64,000 bases of DNA from Microbacterium sp. cf046. Lineage in GTDB: Bacteria > Actinomycetota > Actinomycetes > Actinomycetales > Microbacteriaceae. A program made the position numbers and the translations under genes. Shown in pieces: positions 18,809 through 27,421 of this stretch (the first letter of the stretch is position 1; every line of letters starts with the position of its first letter). Below the pieces are notes generated by a model. The model saw only the letters and a list, made by a program, of their open reading frames with translations, was not told where the DNA came from and made no database searches. The DNA lies in NCBI RefSeq assembly GCF_900114345.1, contig NZ_FOZJ01000003.1, forward strand, positions 1-64,000, written 5' to 3'.

Positions 18809-19591
18809 ATGGCCGCGCGGCTGAATCTGACCGATGTGTCGCTGCGCTTCGGAGGCATCAAGGTGCTCGAAGAGGTGAGCTTCGAGGTCGAGCCCGGCGC
18901 GATCTTCGGACTCGTGGGCCCCAACGGCGCAGGCAAGACCTCCCTCTTCAACTGCATCAGCGGCCATTACAAGCCGACATCCGGCTCGATCAGGATCGAC
19001 GAGACCGAGGTCCAGGGGTCGCAGCCCTCAGCCCTGTCACGGCACGGGCTCGCCCGCACGTTCCAGCATCCGGCCCTCCAGCTGCACTCGACGGTGCTCG
19101 AGAACGTCCTGCTCGGGGCGCACACCCGACTGCCCGGCGGACCGATCGAATGGTCGCTCCGACTGCCGCGCACGACCCGCGCTGAGAAGGCCCTGCGCGC
19201 CGAGGCCCGCGATCTCCTCGATCGCAACGGGCTGGGCTGGGCGGCCGATGTGCACGCCGACGAGTTGTCGCACGGCCTGCACAAGGGCATCGAACTGTGC
19301 CGGGCGCTCATCTCCAAGCCTCGGCTGCTGCTGCTCGACGAGCCCGCGGCCGGCCTCCCGCACTCGGAGGTGGAGCAGTTCATCGCCACGATCAAGCGCC
19401 TCCGCGACGAGGAGGACATCACGGTCGTGATCGTCGAGCACCACATGGGACTGATCGCGGCCCTCACCGACCGCGTCGTCGTGCTCGACCACGGCCGCAA
19501 GCTCATGGAGGGCACAGCCGCCGAGGCGCAGTCCGATCCCCGCGTGATCGAGGCGTACATCGGCAAGGAGGCCGCCGATGACGCTGCTTGA
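18809..19591 (+). CDS. ABC transporter ATP-binding protein, LivG type
   Basis: A 260-residue ATPase of the branched-chain amino acid (HAAT) importer family. Walker A is GPNGAGKTS, Walker B is LLLLDEPAAG, and the switch His lies in VEHHMG. The signature motif is LSHGLHKGIELCRAL instead of the usual LSxGxQ form, a departure worth noting. With the following four genes it forms a complete LivGFHMK-like importer. Because it sits among aromatic catabolic genes and IclR/GntR operators, the cargo is more likely an aromatic acid than an amino acid. ATG 18809 follows GAAAGG. The gene overlaps the next one by 14 bases. Confidence 0.9.
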   Translation: MAARLNLTDVSLRFGGIKVLEEVSFEVEPGAIFGLVGPNGAGKTSLFNCISGHYKPTSGSIRIDETEVQGSQPSALSRHGLARTFQHPALQLHSTVLENVLLGAHTRLPGGPIEWSLRLPRTTRAEKALRAEARDLLDRNGLGWAADVHADELSHGLHKGIELCRALISKPRLLLLDEPAAGLPHSEVEQFIATIKRLRDEEDITVVIVEHHMGLIAALTDRVVVLDHGRKLMEGTAAEAQSDPRVIEAYIGKEAADDAA

Positions 19592-20288
19592 GCTCAGCGA
19601 TGTCACCGCCTTCTACGGGCCGGTGCAGGTGCTGGAGGGCGTGACGCTCTCCGTTCCCGACGGTGGTGCGGTCGGCATCCTGGGTGCGAACGGCGCAGGC
19701 AAGACGACCACTCTCCGTGCCATCAGCGGCACGGTCCGCGCGGGCGGGAAGATCGTGTTCGACGGCACCGACATCCGAGGGATGCGGCCGGACAGGGTCG
19801 CCGCCCTCGGCATCGCGCACGTGCCGGAGGGGCGCGGGACGCTCGCGGGGCTGACGGTGCGCGAGAACCTCAGGGTCGGCGCGTACCTGCGCAAGGACCG
19901 CAAGGGCATCGAGTCCGACATCGAGTACTGCCTGGACCTCTTCCCCAACCTCAAGGAGCGGATCAAGTCCCACGGCTCAGCACTGTCCGGCGGCGAGCAG
20001 CAGATGCTCGCGGTCGCCCGCGCCGTGATGGCGAAGCCCCGGCTGATGCTGCTGGATGAGGCATCCCTCGGGCTCGCCCCGAGTACCGCGAAGAACGTCT
20101 ACCAGGCGATCGGCCGCCTGCGGAAGGAGTCCGGCATCGCGATGCTCGTGGTCGAGCAGAACGCCAATCTCGCCTTCACCCTCGTCGACACCGCGACCGT
20201 GCTCGAGACCGGGCGCAATGCGCTTACCGGCACCTCGGCCGAGCTCAAGGGCATGGACGAGATCCGACGCGCCTACCTGGGGGGCTGA
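19578..20288 (+). CDS. ABC transporter ATP-binding protein, LivF type
   Basis: A 236-residue second ATPase of the importer. Walker A is GANGAGKTT, the signature is ALSGGEQQMLAVARAV, Walker B is LMLLDEASLG, and the switch His of the family is replaced by Gln (VVEQNAN), which is usual in LivF. It pairs with the LivG-type subunit to drive the LivH/LivM channel. It starts inside the 3' end of the previous gene and ends one base before the permease ATG, so the five genes are tightly coupled. Confidence 0.92.
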   Translation: MTLLELSDVTAFYGPVQVLEGVTLSVPDGGAVGILGANGAGKTTTLRAISGTVRAGGKIVFDGTDIRGMRPDRVAALGIAHVPEGRGTLAGLTVRENLRVGAYLRKDRKGIESDIEYCLDLFPNLKERIKSHGSALSGGEQQMLAVARAVMAKPRLMLLDEASLGLAPSTAKNVYQAIGRLRKESGIAMLVVEQNANLAFTLVDTATVLETGRNALTGTSAELKGMDEIRRAYLGG

Positions 20289-20289
20289 G

Positions 20290-21171
20290 ATGGGCACCTT
20301 CATCCAGCTCGTCATCGACGGACTCTCCGCAGGGTCGATCTACGCCGCGCTTGCACTCGCGATCGTGCTCGTGAACCAGGCGACGGGGCTGATCAACTTC
20401 GCGCAGGGCGGGATGGCCGTGCTCGCCGCGTACTTCGCGTACTCGTTCATCCAGTGGGGTGTGCCGCTGATCCTCGCGATCCTGCTGTCGATGCTCGCCT
20501 CCTTCGTGCTCGGCGCACTGATCGAGCGCTTCCTGATGCGACGGTTCGAGCGCGGCGACCCCGACACGGCGGTCGTGGTCACGATCGGCCTCCTCACGCT
20601 CATCACCGGCCTGTGCGGCTGGATCTGGAGCTTCAACAACCTGCAGTTCCCGTCGCTGTTCCCCCTCCAGAGCGTCAACATCCTGGGCGCGGTGGTGAGC
20701 GTCCGCTCGATCGGCACGACGCTCGTGATCGTCGGCATCATGGTGCTGCTGCAGCTGCTCTTCATCGGAACCAAGCTCGGTCTGGCGCTGCGGGCGGTCG
20801 CGGTCAATCCGCAGTCCGCCGCGTTCTCGGGGCTGCCGGTCGGGCGGCTGCTCATGGTGGGCTGGGGCCTCGCCGCCGCCCTGGGCGCGATCGCCGGAGC
20901 GCTGATCGCCCCCTCCCTCACCCTCACGCCCGGGATGATGGATGCCGCGCTGGTCTACGCGCTCGCCGCCGTCATCCTCGGCGGACTCTCCAGCCCGATC
21001 GGCGTCGTCGTCGCGGCGTGGATGATCGGCGTTCTGGAGAACCTCGCGGCCGTCTACGTGCCCTTCATCGGCTACGACCTGAAGATCGCGGTGCCGTTCA
21101 TCCTGATCTTCGTGGTGCTGATCGTGCGGCCGCAGGGTCTGTTCGGCCGGAAAGAAGTGGTGCGAGTGTGA
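20290..21171 (+). CDS. ABC transporter permease, LivH type
   Basis: A 293-residue membrane permease with about eight hydrophobic segments, beginning MGTFIQLVIDGLSAGSIYAALALAIVLVNQATGLINFAQGGMA, the classic LivH opening. The conserved cytoplasmic coupling segment appears as TKLGLALRAVAVNPQSAAFSGLPVGRL. Its stop overlaps the LivM start as TGATG. It forms the transmembrane channel together with the LivM-type protein. Confidence 0.92.
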   Translation: MGTFIQLVIDGLSAGSIYAALALAIVLVNQATGLINFAQGGMAVLAAYFAYSFIQWGVPLILAILLSMLASFVLGALIERFLMRRFERGDPDTAVVVTIGLLTLITGLCGWIWSFNNLQFPSLFPLQSVNILGAVVSVRSIGTTLVIVGIMVLLQLLFIGTKLGLALRAVAVNPQSAAFSGLPVGRLLMVGWGLAAALGAIAGALIAPSLTLTPGMMDAALVYALAAVILGGLSSPIGVVVAAWMIGVLENLAAVYVPFIGYDLKIAVPFILIFVVLIVRPQGLFGRKEVVRV

Positions 21172-22247
21172 TGGCCGCGGCAGCAGGATTCTGGAGCCGA
21201 CCGTGGGTGCGGTGGGCGGCCGTCGGCGTCGTCGTCGTGCTGCTGATCGTGCTGCCCCTGGTCCTGCCCGAATTCGCGAATCAGACCCTCGCCCGCATCG
21301 GCGTGTTCGCGGTCGCCGTGCTCGGCCTGAACGTCGTCATGGGCTACACGGGGCAGGTGTCGCTCGGGCAGATCTTCTTCGTGGGCGTCGGCGCCTACGT
21401 GACCGCGTACGGGGTGAACGCCGACTGGAACATCGCGCTCGTCTTCATCCTCGCGGTGCTGATTCCCGGCGTCATCGGACTGCTCGTCTCGCTGGCCGCG
21501 GCACGGTTGGGCGGGCTCGCGATCGCGATGGTGACGATCGCCCTGCCGATCATCGGCGTGCCGCTCGCGAAGCGGCTGTCGGAGTTCACCGGCGGATCGC
21601 AGGGCTCGTCGGCGCGCTTCTCGGCCGCGCCCGAGTGGACCGGCCTGTACAACGACCAGTGGCAGCTGTACATCGTGATCGCCATCGCCGGCATCGTCTT
21701 CCTGCTGACCCGCAATCTCGTGCGCGGCAAGTACGGCCGCGCATTCGCGATCGTCAAAGGCAACGAGGCCGTCGCATCGTCGATGGGCATCTCGCCCTAT
21801 CGCTACAAGGTGCTCGCGTTCACGATCGCGTCGCTGATCGGCGGGGTCAGCGGATTCCTCTACATGGTGGTCGTGCAGTACACCTCGCCCGAGACCATGA
21901 GCTTCGGGCACTCGATCACCCTGCTCGCGGCGATGGTGATCGGCGGCGCAGGCAGCATCATCGGCTCGCTGCTCGGCGGGGCGTACTACGTCCTGGCCCC
22001 GCAGATCACGAACGCGATCGACCCCAGCCTCACCGCCGTGCTGCAGGGCATCATCCTCCTCGCGATCCTGTTCGTGCTGCCCGGCGGTCTCGTCTCGCTG
22101 CCGCGACTGTTCCGGCGTCGCAAGCGCGAGGATCGCGGGATGCCGCCCCCGCGGGTCGCCGTACCGGCCGCGGCATCCGCATCATCGACATCACCGCCCG
22201 AACCCAACCCACCCACACAGTCAGAAGAGAAGAGGCAGGACACATGA
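21171..22247 (+). CDS. ABC transporter permease, LivM type
   Basis: A 358-residue permease with about ten membrane segments. It has the LivM hallmark GLNVVMGYTGQVSLGQIFFVGVGAYV and the coupling segment GRAFAIVKGNEAVASSMGISPYRYK. The last 40 residues are a Pro/Ser-rich hydrophilic tail (PPPRVAVPAAASAS onward) longer than in most relatives and of no clear function. ATG 21171 overlaps the LivH stop, and the stop overlaps the binding-protein start as ATGA. Confidence 0.9.
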   Translation: MAAAAGFWSRPWVRWAAVGVVVVLLIVLPLVLPEFANQTLARIGVFAVAVLGLNVVMGYTGQVSLGQIFFVGVGAYVTAYGVNADWNIALVFILAVLIPGVIGLLVSLAAARLGGLAIAMVTIALPIIGVPLAKRLSEFTGGSQGSSARFSAAPEWTGLYNDQWQLYIVIAIAGIVFLLTRNLVRGKYGRAFAIVKGNEAVASSMGISPYRYKVLAFTIASLIGGVSGFLYMVVVQYTSPETMSFGHSITLLAAMVIGGAGSIIGSLLGGAYYVLAPQITNAIDPSLTAVLQGIILLAILFVLPGGLVSLPRLFRRRKREDRGMPPPRVAVPAAASASSTSPPEPNPPTQSEEKRQDT

Positions 22248-23527
22248 GCACAATGCGCAGGAGAATGCGGATCACCTCGGTCGTCGCGGGCATCGGCATC
22301 GTCGCCGTCCTCGTCGCCGGATGCGCCCGCGGAGGCGACGCCGACAGCGGCGGCGACGCGACCGAGGGACCGGTCGAGGCCAGTCCCGGCATCACCGACA
22401 CGACCCTCACGTTCGGCATCACGAGCCCGCTCACGGGCGCCACGGCCGGACCGGGCAACTGCACCGTCGACGGAGCGCTCGCGTACTTCGGCGTCAAGAA
22501 CGCCGAGGGCGGCATCGAGTTCGGAGACGGCAAGACCCGTACGATCGAGATCAAGGCCTACGACGACGCGTACGACCCGCAGAAGGCGCTGACGAACTTC
22601 CAGCAGATGGTCTCCGACGGGGTCTTCGCGGCCGGCATCGGCCTCGGCACGCCGACCAACCGCGCCTGGCGCGAAGCGGCGATCGACGAGGGCGTTCCGC
22701 AGGTGCTCGTCATGACGGGCGACCCGATCTTCAGCGACCGCGCCGAGAGCCCGGAGCAGATCGGCCTCGTGCCGATCTACCAGCAGGAGGGCGGCGCGTT
22801 CGGCGAGCTCCTGGCCAGCTCGACCGACGAGCACAAGGTCGCGATCCTGAGTCAGAACGACGACTACGGCAACGGCTATGTCGAGGGCTTCATGGACGCC
22901 ATCGAGGGTGCCGACAACATCGAGGTCGTGAAGGCGCTCACGTACGAGGCGACCGACACGTCCGTCGACGCGCAGCTCACCGAGCTCGCAGCCACCGGCG
23001 CCGACGTCTTCGTCAACGCCATGTCGATCACGCCGCTCGTGATCTCGTCGCTCAAGAAGACCGAGGAGCTCGGCTGGCTGCCCAGCTGGTTCCTGCCGTC
23101 CAACACCTCGAGCCCGGGCGGCATCCTGCAGCAGCCCGACGTGCACGCTGACGTGTTCCCCGGCATCTACACGGTCGCATTCTCGCAGTCGGCCGCAAGC
23201 CCGACCTTCGCCGAGAGCGAAGAGGGTCAGGCGTTCCTCGACGCGATCGCCGAGTACACCAACCAGGAGGGCGTGCCCGCGTTCCCGCACTGCGTGTGGA
23301 GCTGGATCGCCGCGGCGACCCTCGAGCAGGCCTTCATGAAGATGGAGGAGCCCACGCGCGAGAGCTTCATGGATGCGCTCATGAGCATCGAGGGCTACGC
23401 GGCTCCGTTCATGCTCGAGGGCTCGACGATCGACACGACGCAGGACGGCAAGCCGGCGGTGTCGGCAGTCCAGGTGCAGAAGTACAACGGCAAGGGCTAC
23501 GCCCCCGCCGAGACGTACGGCGGCTGA
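22244..23527 (+). CDS. ABC transporter substrate-binding lipoprotein, LivK type
   Basis: A 427-residue periplasmic-binding-fold (type I) protein anchored outside the membrane. The signal peptide ends in a lipobox VLVAGC with the lipidated Cys27. The mature part begins with a Gly/Asp-rich linker and then ITDTTLTFGITSPLTGATAGPGNC, typical of the LivK/ANF-receptor family. Related binding proteins in aromatic clusters bind benzoate- or phenylpropanoid-type ligands, which fits the neighbours; branched-chain amino acids are the alternative. It is the last gene of the operon and is followed by a strong terminator at 23544. Confidence 0.9.
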   Translation: MSTMRRRMRITSVVAGIGIVAVLVAGCARGGDADSGGDATEGPVEASPGITDTTLTFGITSPLTGATAGPGNCTVDGALAYFGVKNAEGGIEFGDGKTRTIEIKAYDDAYDPQKALTNFQQMVSDGVFAAGIGLGTPTNRAWREAAIDEGVPQVLVMTGDPIFSDRAESPEQIGLVPIYQQEGGAFGELLASSTDEHKVAILSQNDDYGNGYVEGFMDAIEGADNIEVVKALTYEATDTSVDAQLTELAATGADVFVNAMSITPLVISSLKKTEELGWLPSWFLPSNTSSPGGILQQPDVHADVFPGIYTVAFSQSAASPTFAESEEGQAFLDAIAEYTNQEGVPAFPHCVWSWIAAATLEQAFMKMEEPTRESFMDALMSIEGYAAPFMLEGSTIDTTQDGKPAVSAVQVQKYNGKGYAPAETYGG

Positions 23528-23543
23528 GCCGACCTGAGCCGAC

Positions 23544-23583
23544 AGAGGCCGGGGCGTTCCGCGAAGCGGGCGTCCCGGCCTCT
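23544..23583 (+). terminator. Hairpin terminator after the ABC transporter operon
   Basis: A 10-base-pair perfect outer stem (AGAGGCCGGG, 23544-23553, with CCCGGCCTCT, 23574-23583) is followed by TTTG. It begins 17 bases after the binding-protein stop codon. Confidence 0.8.
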
Positions 23584-23607
23584 TTGCATGCGCCGGCCTC
23601 CGCGCCC

Positions 23608-23787
23608 CGAACCCACATGTCTTCGGCGAACCCACGCGTTGCGCATGCGCTTTACGTGTGGGTCCGCGCGGAAGGCATGGGTTCGCGTGGAATCGGTGAG
23701 TTCGGGTTCGCGCGGAAGGCGTGGGTTCGCGCGAAGGAGTGTGTGCGCACGAACGTGGGTTCGCGCAGAAGGCGTGGGTTCGGCGAG
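23608..23787. repeat. Cluster of about 30-base intergenic repeats in both orientations
   Basis: At least three forward units fit GTGGGTTCGCGCRGAAGGC followed by RTGGGTTCGCG (near 23660, 23704 and 23756). One inverted unit starts at 23608 (CGAACCCACATGTCTTCGG, then CGAACCCACGCG). The units are imperfect and partly overlap. The same family appears as an inverted pair at 59913-59992. Both clusters lie directly after gene ends. No coding frame is supported here. Confidence 0.7.
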
Positions 23788-23801
23788 CCGGGCGGCCGGG
23801 G

Positions 23802-24986
23802 TCAGGGCGCGGGGAAGGGCCAGCCCGTGTAGGCCTCGGCCAGGTAGGTGCGGCCGGCCTCGGACTCCACGACAGAGCGCAGCTCGCCGAGCTGGCGCAG
23901 CCGGTCGAAGTCTGAGGCGTCGGGTGCGACGTGCAGCATGCTCGTCATCCACCAGGAGAAGTGCTGCGCCTTCCAGATGCGCTTGAGGGCGGCATCCGCG
24001 AATCCGTCGATGAGCCGCTCATCGTCCTCGAGCAGGAGAGCCTGCAGTGCGCGGTTCAGCAGCAGCACGTCGGCGACCGCGAGGTTCATGCCCTTGGCAC
24101 CGGTCGGCGGCACGGTGTGCGCGGCATCCCCGACGATCGCGACACGGCCCTTGCGCAGCTCGTGGGCGACGAAGCTGCGGAAGCGCAGCACGTCGCGCTG
24201 GAAGATCGGTCCCTCCACGAGGGTCGTACCCGGCACCCGTGCCTGCAGCGCGGACCACACCTCTTCTTCTGTGAGCGCGTTCGGGTCGGCCTCGGGATCG
24301 CACTGGAAGTACATGCGCTGCACCGTCGGGCTGCGCTGGCTGACCAGGGCGAACCCGTCGGGCGAGTTGCTGTAGATCAGCTCGTGCGCGCTCGGCGGCG
24401 CCTCGGTCAGGATGCCGAACCACGCGAACGGGTACTCGCGGAAGTAGCCGCCCGTGGAGGAGCCGGTGACCGCCGCGCGGACGACGCTGCGAGACCCGTC
24501 GGCGCCGACCACGAAGTCGGCCTCGATGACGAGCTCTTCTCGGTCGGCGTCGACTGCGACGACCCTCGGCAGTGCGCCGTCGGCGTCTTCGACTCGTTCG
24601 ACGGTGACTCCGAAGCGCAGATCCTGGCCGCCTGCCAGCCGCGCGGCGATGAGGTCCTTCAGCGCCTCGTGCTGCGGGTACAGCCACACTCCGCGCCCGA
24701 CGAGCTCCGCGAAGTCGATGCGGTGCCCGTGGCCGGCGAAGCGCAGCTCGATGCCGTCGTGGCGGCTGCCCACCGTGCGGGCCCGGCTGAACTCGCCCAG
24801 GGTGTCGAGCAGCTCCACGGTGCCCTGCTCGAGGATGCCGGCGCGGATGGTGCTCTCGATCTGCTCCCGCGTGCGCTGGTCCACGACGACCGACTCGATC
24901 CCCGCTCCGGCCAGCAGGTGGGACAGGAGCAGACCGGCGGGGCCGGCGCCGACGATGGCGACCCTGGTGCGGACGGTGGCGGTCAT
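23802..24986 (-). CDS. pobA: 4-hydroxybenzoate 3-monooxygenase
   Basis: A 394-residue flavoprotein monooxygenase of the p-hydroxybenzoate hydroxylase family; the length equals that of PobA. The FAD fold starts VAIVGAGPAGLLLSHLLAGAGI, the middle motif is VVGADGSRSVVR, and the second FAD motif is GDAAHTVPPTGAKGMNLAVADV. It hydroxylates 4-hydroxybenzoate to protocatechuate with NAD(P)H and oxygen in the cytoplasm, supplying the divergent pca operon. ATG 24986 is preceded by GAAGGAG. An IclR gene lies immediately upstream on the same strand, and an IclR-type palindrome at 25078-25094 is about 90 bases before the start. Confidence 0.95.
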   Translation of the reverse strand: MTATVRTRVAIVGAGPAGLLLSHLLAGAGIESVVVDQRTREQIESTIRAGILEQGTVELLDTLGEFSRARTVGSRHDGIELRFAGHGHRIDFAELVGRGVWLYPQHEALKDLIAARLAGGQDLRFGVTVERVEDADGALPRVVAVDADREELVIEADFVVGADGSRSVVRAAVTGSSTGGYFREYPFAWFGILTEAPPSAHELIYSNSPDGFALVSQRSPTVQRMYFQCDPEADPNALTEEEVWSALQARVPGTTLVEGPIFQRDVLRFRSFVAHELRKGRVAIVGDAAHTVPPTGAKGMNLAVADVLLLNRALQALLLEDDERLIDGFADAALKRIWKAQHFSWWMTSMLHVAPDASDFDRLRQLGELRSVVESEAGRTYLAEAYTGWPFPAP

Positions 24987-25077
24987 GACGTCTCCTTCGA
25001 CGGTGCGCTCGGGGCTCAGAAGCGGTGCGGATGCCTCGGCCCAGTGTGCGGCCGACGGAGCACGAACGGCCAGCGGC

Positions 25078-25094
25078 TTCCCATTGAACGGGAA
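25078..25094. promoter_or_regulatory. IclR-type operator upstream of pobA
   Basis: TTCCC-ATTGAAC-GGGAA is a 17-base palindrome between pobA and the IclR gene, related to the palindrome at 18606. A half-site match (reverse reading ATTCCCAT, 25882-25889) occurs in the divergent pcaH promoter and could be a second, weaker site. Confidence 0.62.
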
Positions 25095-25101
25095 ACCGCT
25101 C

Positions 25102-25854
25102 TCACCCGCGGAAGCCCAGCGACCGCTCGATGTCGCGCTTGCCGGCGTGGAGTTCGACGAGCGCCGGCTCGACAGGATCGTCTCGGCGGAGCACGACCGA
25201 GAGGGCCGCGGCGACCGCGCCGGTTTCGTCGCGCACCGGCACCGCGACCCCGGTGGAGACCGACTCGATGAACCCGCGCGCGACCGCATGGCCGAGCGCC
25301 CGCACCTCTGCGAGCTTTCTGCGAAGCGCGGCCGGGTCCGTGATCGTCTCCCGCGTGAGCGGCGGCAGGGGCGAGGCGAGGATGCGCTCCTGCAGGTCGC
25401 GGTCGCCGAACGCGAGCAGCACCAGGCCCGAAGACGAGGCATGCAGCGGCAGCCGCCCGGCGATACGCGTCACGTTGGAGCCCGAGTCCGGGCCGCTGAG
25501 CCGTTCCAGGAAGAGGGCCTCGTCCTGCTCGAGGATCGCGAGCTGCGTGTGCTCGCGGACGCGAGCCTGCACCCGCTCCATCGCCGGCATGGCGGCCTGG
25601 CGCAGGCGCAGCGCCTGCGATGAGCGCGTCGCGAGCTCCCACAGTCGCATGCCGATGCGGATGCGGCGATCGTCGTCGCGCTCCAGGAGCCCCGCGTCGA
25701 CGAGTTCACCCACGATGCGGTGCGCGCTCGAGCCAGGCAGCCCGGCCCGTCGTCCGATCTCGGCCGCGGTCTGCACCGTGCGGGTCGGGGTGAAGGTCTC
25801 GAGCACGCGCACGAGCCGATCGGTGACGGAGTCGCCCGAGGTCGAGTTGGCCAT
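25102..25854 (-). CDS. IclR-family regulator of 4-hydroxybenzoate/protocatechuate genes (PobR-like)
   Basis: A 250-residue IclR protein with a winged helix (TAAEIGRRAGLPGSSAHRIVGELVDAGLLER, about residues 25-60) and an effector domain with LPLHASSSGLVLLAFGD. It lies upstream of pobA on the same strand and is divergent from pcaH across about 100 bases, the usual position of PobR or PcaU-type regulators. ATG 25854 is chosen by family alignment; no strong ribosome site is visible there, and an ATG at 25878 is possible. It probably activates pobA and perhaps pcaHG on binding 4-hydroxybenzoate or protocatechuate; the ligand is inferred. Confidence 0.85.
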   Translation of the reverse strand: MANSTSGDSVTDRLVRVLETFTPTRTVQTAAEIGRRAGLPGSSAHRIVGELVDAGLLERDDDRRIRIGMRLWELATRSSQALRLRQAAMPAMERVQARVREHTQLAILEQDEALFLERLSGPDSGSNVTRIAGRLPLHASSSGLVLLAFGDRDLQERILASPLPPLTRETITDPAALRRKLAEVRALGHAVARGFIESVSTGVAVPVRDETGAVAAALSVVLRRDDPVEPALVELHAGKRDIERSLGFRG

Positions 25855-25958
25855 GAGCAAGAATGACACGACTCTCATTGGATGGGAATGCACCTGCGCA
25901 CGGCATCCCGTCCGGGGGAGCATGGATGAGCCCAAGATCGTGTCGAAGGAGACGCCCG

Positions 25959-26828
25959 ATGACCACCGTCGATTCGGACCACACCGACCAGGAAGCGTTC
26001 TCGTCTTCCGTGGTCATCGAGCAGGCGGCCGCAGCGCCGGAGAGCCTGCTCGCCTCGCCCGACCAGCTCTCGCAGGCCGAGATCACCCAGGAGATCATCG
26101 ACTACCACGCCGCGGCCGACGCCCGCGAGGCCGCCGGCGAGCGTGTCGCGATGACGCTGCACGACTTCCCGCCGTATCGCTCCAGCATCCTCCGCCACCC
26201 GACCAAGAACCCGAAGCTGGTCGATCCGGAGACGATCGAGCTCTGGTCGCCGGCGTTCGGTCAGCGCGATGTCGCCGCGATCGAAGCCGACCTCACGCTG
26301 CAGCACACCGGCGAGCCGCAGGGCGAGCGGATCACGGTGCAGGGCCGGCTGCTCGACTCGTGGGGCCGGCCGCTGGCCAACCAGCTCATCGAGCTGTGGC
26401 AGGCGAATGCCGCCGGCCGGTACATCCATCAGCGCGACCAGCACCCGGCCCCCCTCGACCCGAACTTCACCGGCGCCGGACGCATCGTCACGAACGACGA
26501 CGGCGAGTACAAGTTCACGACGATCAAGCCCGGCGCCTACCCGTGGAAGAACCACGTGAACGCATGGCGGCCCGCGCACATCCACTTCTCGGTCTTCGGC
26601 ACGAGCTTCACCCAGCGCATCGTCACGCAGATGTACTTCCCCGGCGACCCGCTGTTCCCCCTCGACCCGATCTACAACACCATCCGCCGCCAGGCCGACC
26701 GCGACCGGCTGATCGGGCAGTACGACCACGACCTGACCGTTCCCGAGTTCTCGATGGGCTACCGCTGGGACATCGTGGTCGACGGGCCCGATGCCACCTG
26801 GTTCGAGCCGGAAGAGGGAGAGCACTGA
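25959..26828 (+). CDS. pcaH: Protocatechuate 3,4-dioxygenase beta subunit
   Basis: A 289-residue intradiol dioxygenase subunit holding the non-haem Fe(III). The four ligands are visible as Tyr155 (GRYIHQRDQH), Tyr194 (GAYPWKN), His207 and His209 (WRPAHIHFSVFG). Their spacing (39, 13, 2) is identical to Tyr408, Tyr447, His460 and His462 of the Pseudomonas enzyme. The first 45 residues form an extra acidic extension. With PcaG it converts protocatechuate to 3-carboxy-cis,cis-muconate. ATG 25959 follows GAAGGAG. It is the first gene of a tightly coupled pcaHGBDC operon and overlaps pcaG as TGATG. Confidence 0.95.
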   Translation: MTTVDSDHTDQEAFSSSVVIEQAAAAPESLLASPDQLSQAEITQEIIDYHAAADAREAAGERVAMTLHDFPPYRSSILRHPTKNPKLVDPETIELWSPAFGQRDVAAIEADLTLQHTGEPQGERITVQGRLLDSWGRPLANQLIELWQANAAGRYIHQRDQHPAPLDPNFTGAGRIVTNDDGEYKFTTIKPGAYPWKNHVNAWRPAHIHFSVFGTSFTQRIVTQMYFPGDPLFPLDPIYNTIRRQADRDRLIGQYDHDLTVPEFSMGYRWDIVVDGPDATWFEPEEGEH

Positions 26829-27388
26829 TGTCGGTTCCCGTGAAGACCCACCTGGCCAGCCCGGGGCAGACCGTCGGCCCGTTCTTCGCGTTCGGATTGG
26901 ACTACGCGAAGAAGCACGAGGTCGTCTTCCCGCACAGCCCCGGCGCGATCGTGCTCGGCGGCACCGTCTACGACGGCGCCGGAGCGCCGATCCCCGACGC
27001 CGTGATCGAGATCTTCGGCGCCGACTCCGATGGCAGCGTTCCGCGTGCGCGGGGATCGCTGCGTCGCGACGACCACAGCTTCACCGGCTTCGGCCGGGCA
27101 TCCACCACAGACGACGGCCACTACGAGTTCTGGACGCGCAATCCGGGCTCCGTCGGCGGCGAGGCGCCGTTCTTCGCGGCCATCGTGTTCGCGCGCGGAC
27201 TGCCCGACAAGCTGCACACCCGCATCTATCTGCCCGAGAACGCGGAACTGCTGGCTGCTGACCCGCTGCTTTCCTCGCTCGAGCCGGAGGAGCGCGATAG
27301 CCTCATCGCAACGCGCACGCCCGACGGCGGACTCCACTTCGACTTCCGACTGCAGGGCGAGAAGGAGACCGTCTTCCTTGTGTTCTGA
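26828..27388 (+). CDS. pcaG: Protocatechuate 3,4-dioxygenase alpha subunit
   Basis: A 186-residue alpha subunit of the intradiol dioxygenase. It opens with TPGQTVGPFF-like sequence (SPGQTVGPFFAFG), then the beta-sandwich core IVLGGTVYDGAGAPIPDAVIEIF and the terminal LHFDFRLQGEKETVFLVF. It lacks the full set of iron ligands, as expected, and contributes substrate-pocket residues to the PcaGH heterodimer. It begins at the TGATG overlap with pcaH and is followed after 33 bases by pcaB. Confidence 0.95.
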   Translation: MSVPVKTHLASPGQTVGPFFAFGLDYAKKHEVVFPHSPGAIVLGGTVYDGAGAPIPDAVIEIFGADSDGSVPRARGSLRRDDHSFTGFGRASTTDDGHYEFWTRNPGSVGGEAPFFAAIVFARGLPDKLHTRIYLPENAELLAADPLLSSLEPEERDSLIATRTPDGGLHFDFRLQGEKETVFLVF

Positions 27389-27421
27389 CCTTGGGCTCCT
27401 GAGCTCGTCGCAGGATCGCCC

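Noticed and set aside
21203..22240. Long upstream extension of the frame that encodes the LivK-type binding protein
   Set aside because: The part before 22244 is Arg-rich and overlaps the real LivM gene in another frame; the lipoprotein signal begins at 22244.
18809..23527. Branched-chain amino acid importer as the literal function
   Set aside because: The family is right, but the surrounding aromatic genes and shared operators make an aromatic acid a more likely cargo; the name Liv is used only for subunit type.
23608..23787. CRISPR array
   Set aside because: Repeat units are imperfect, occur in both orientations and lack uniform spacers; no cas gene is present.
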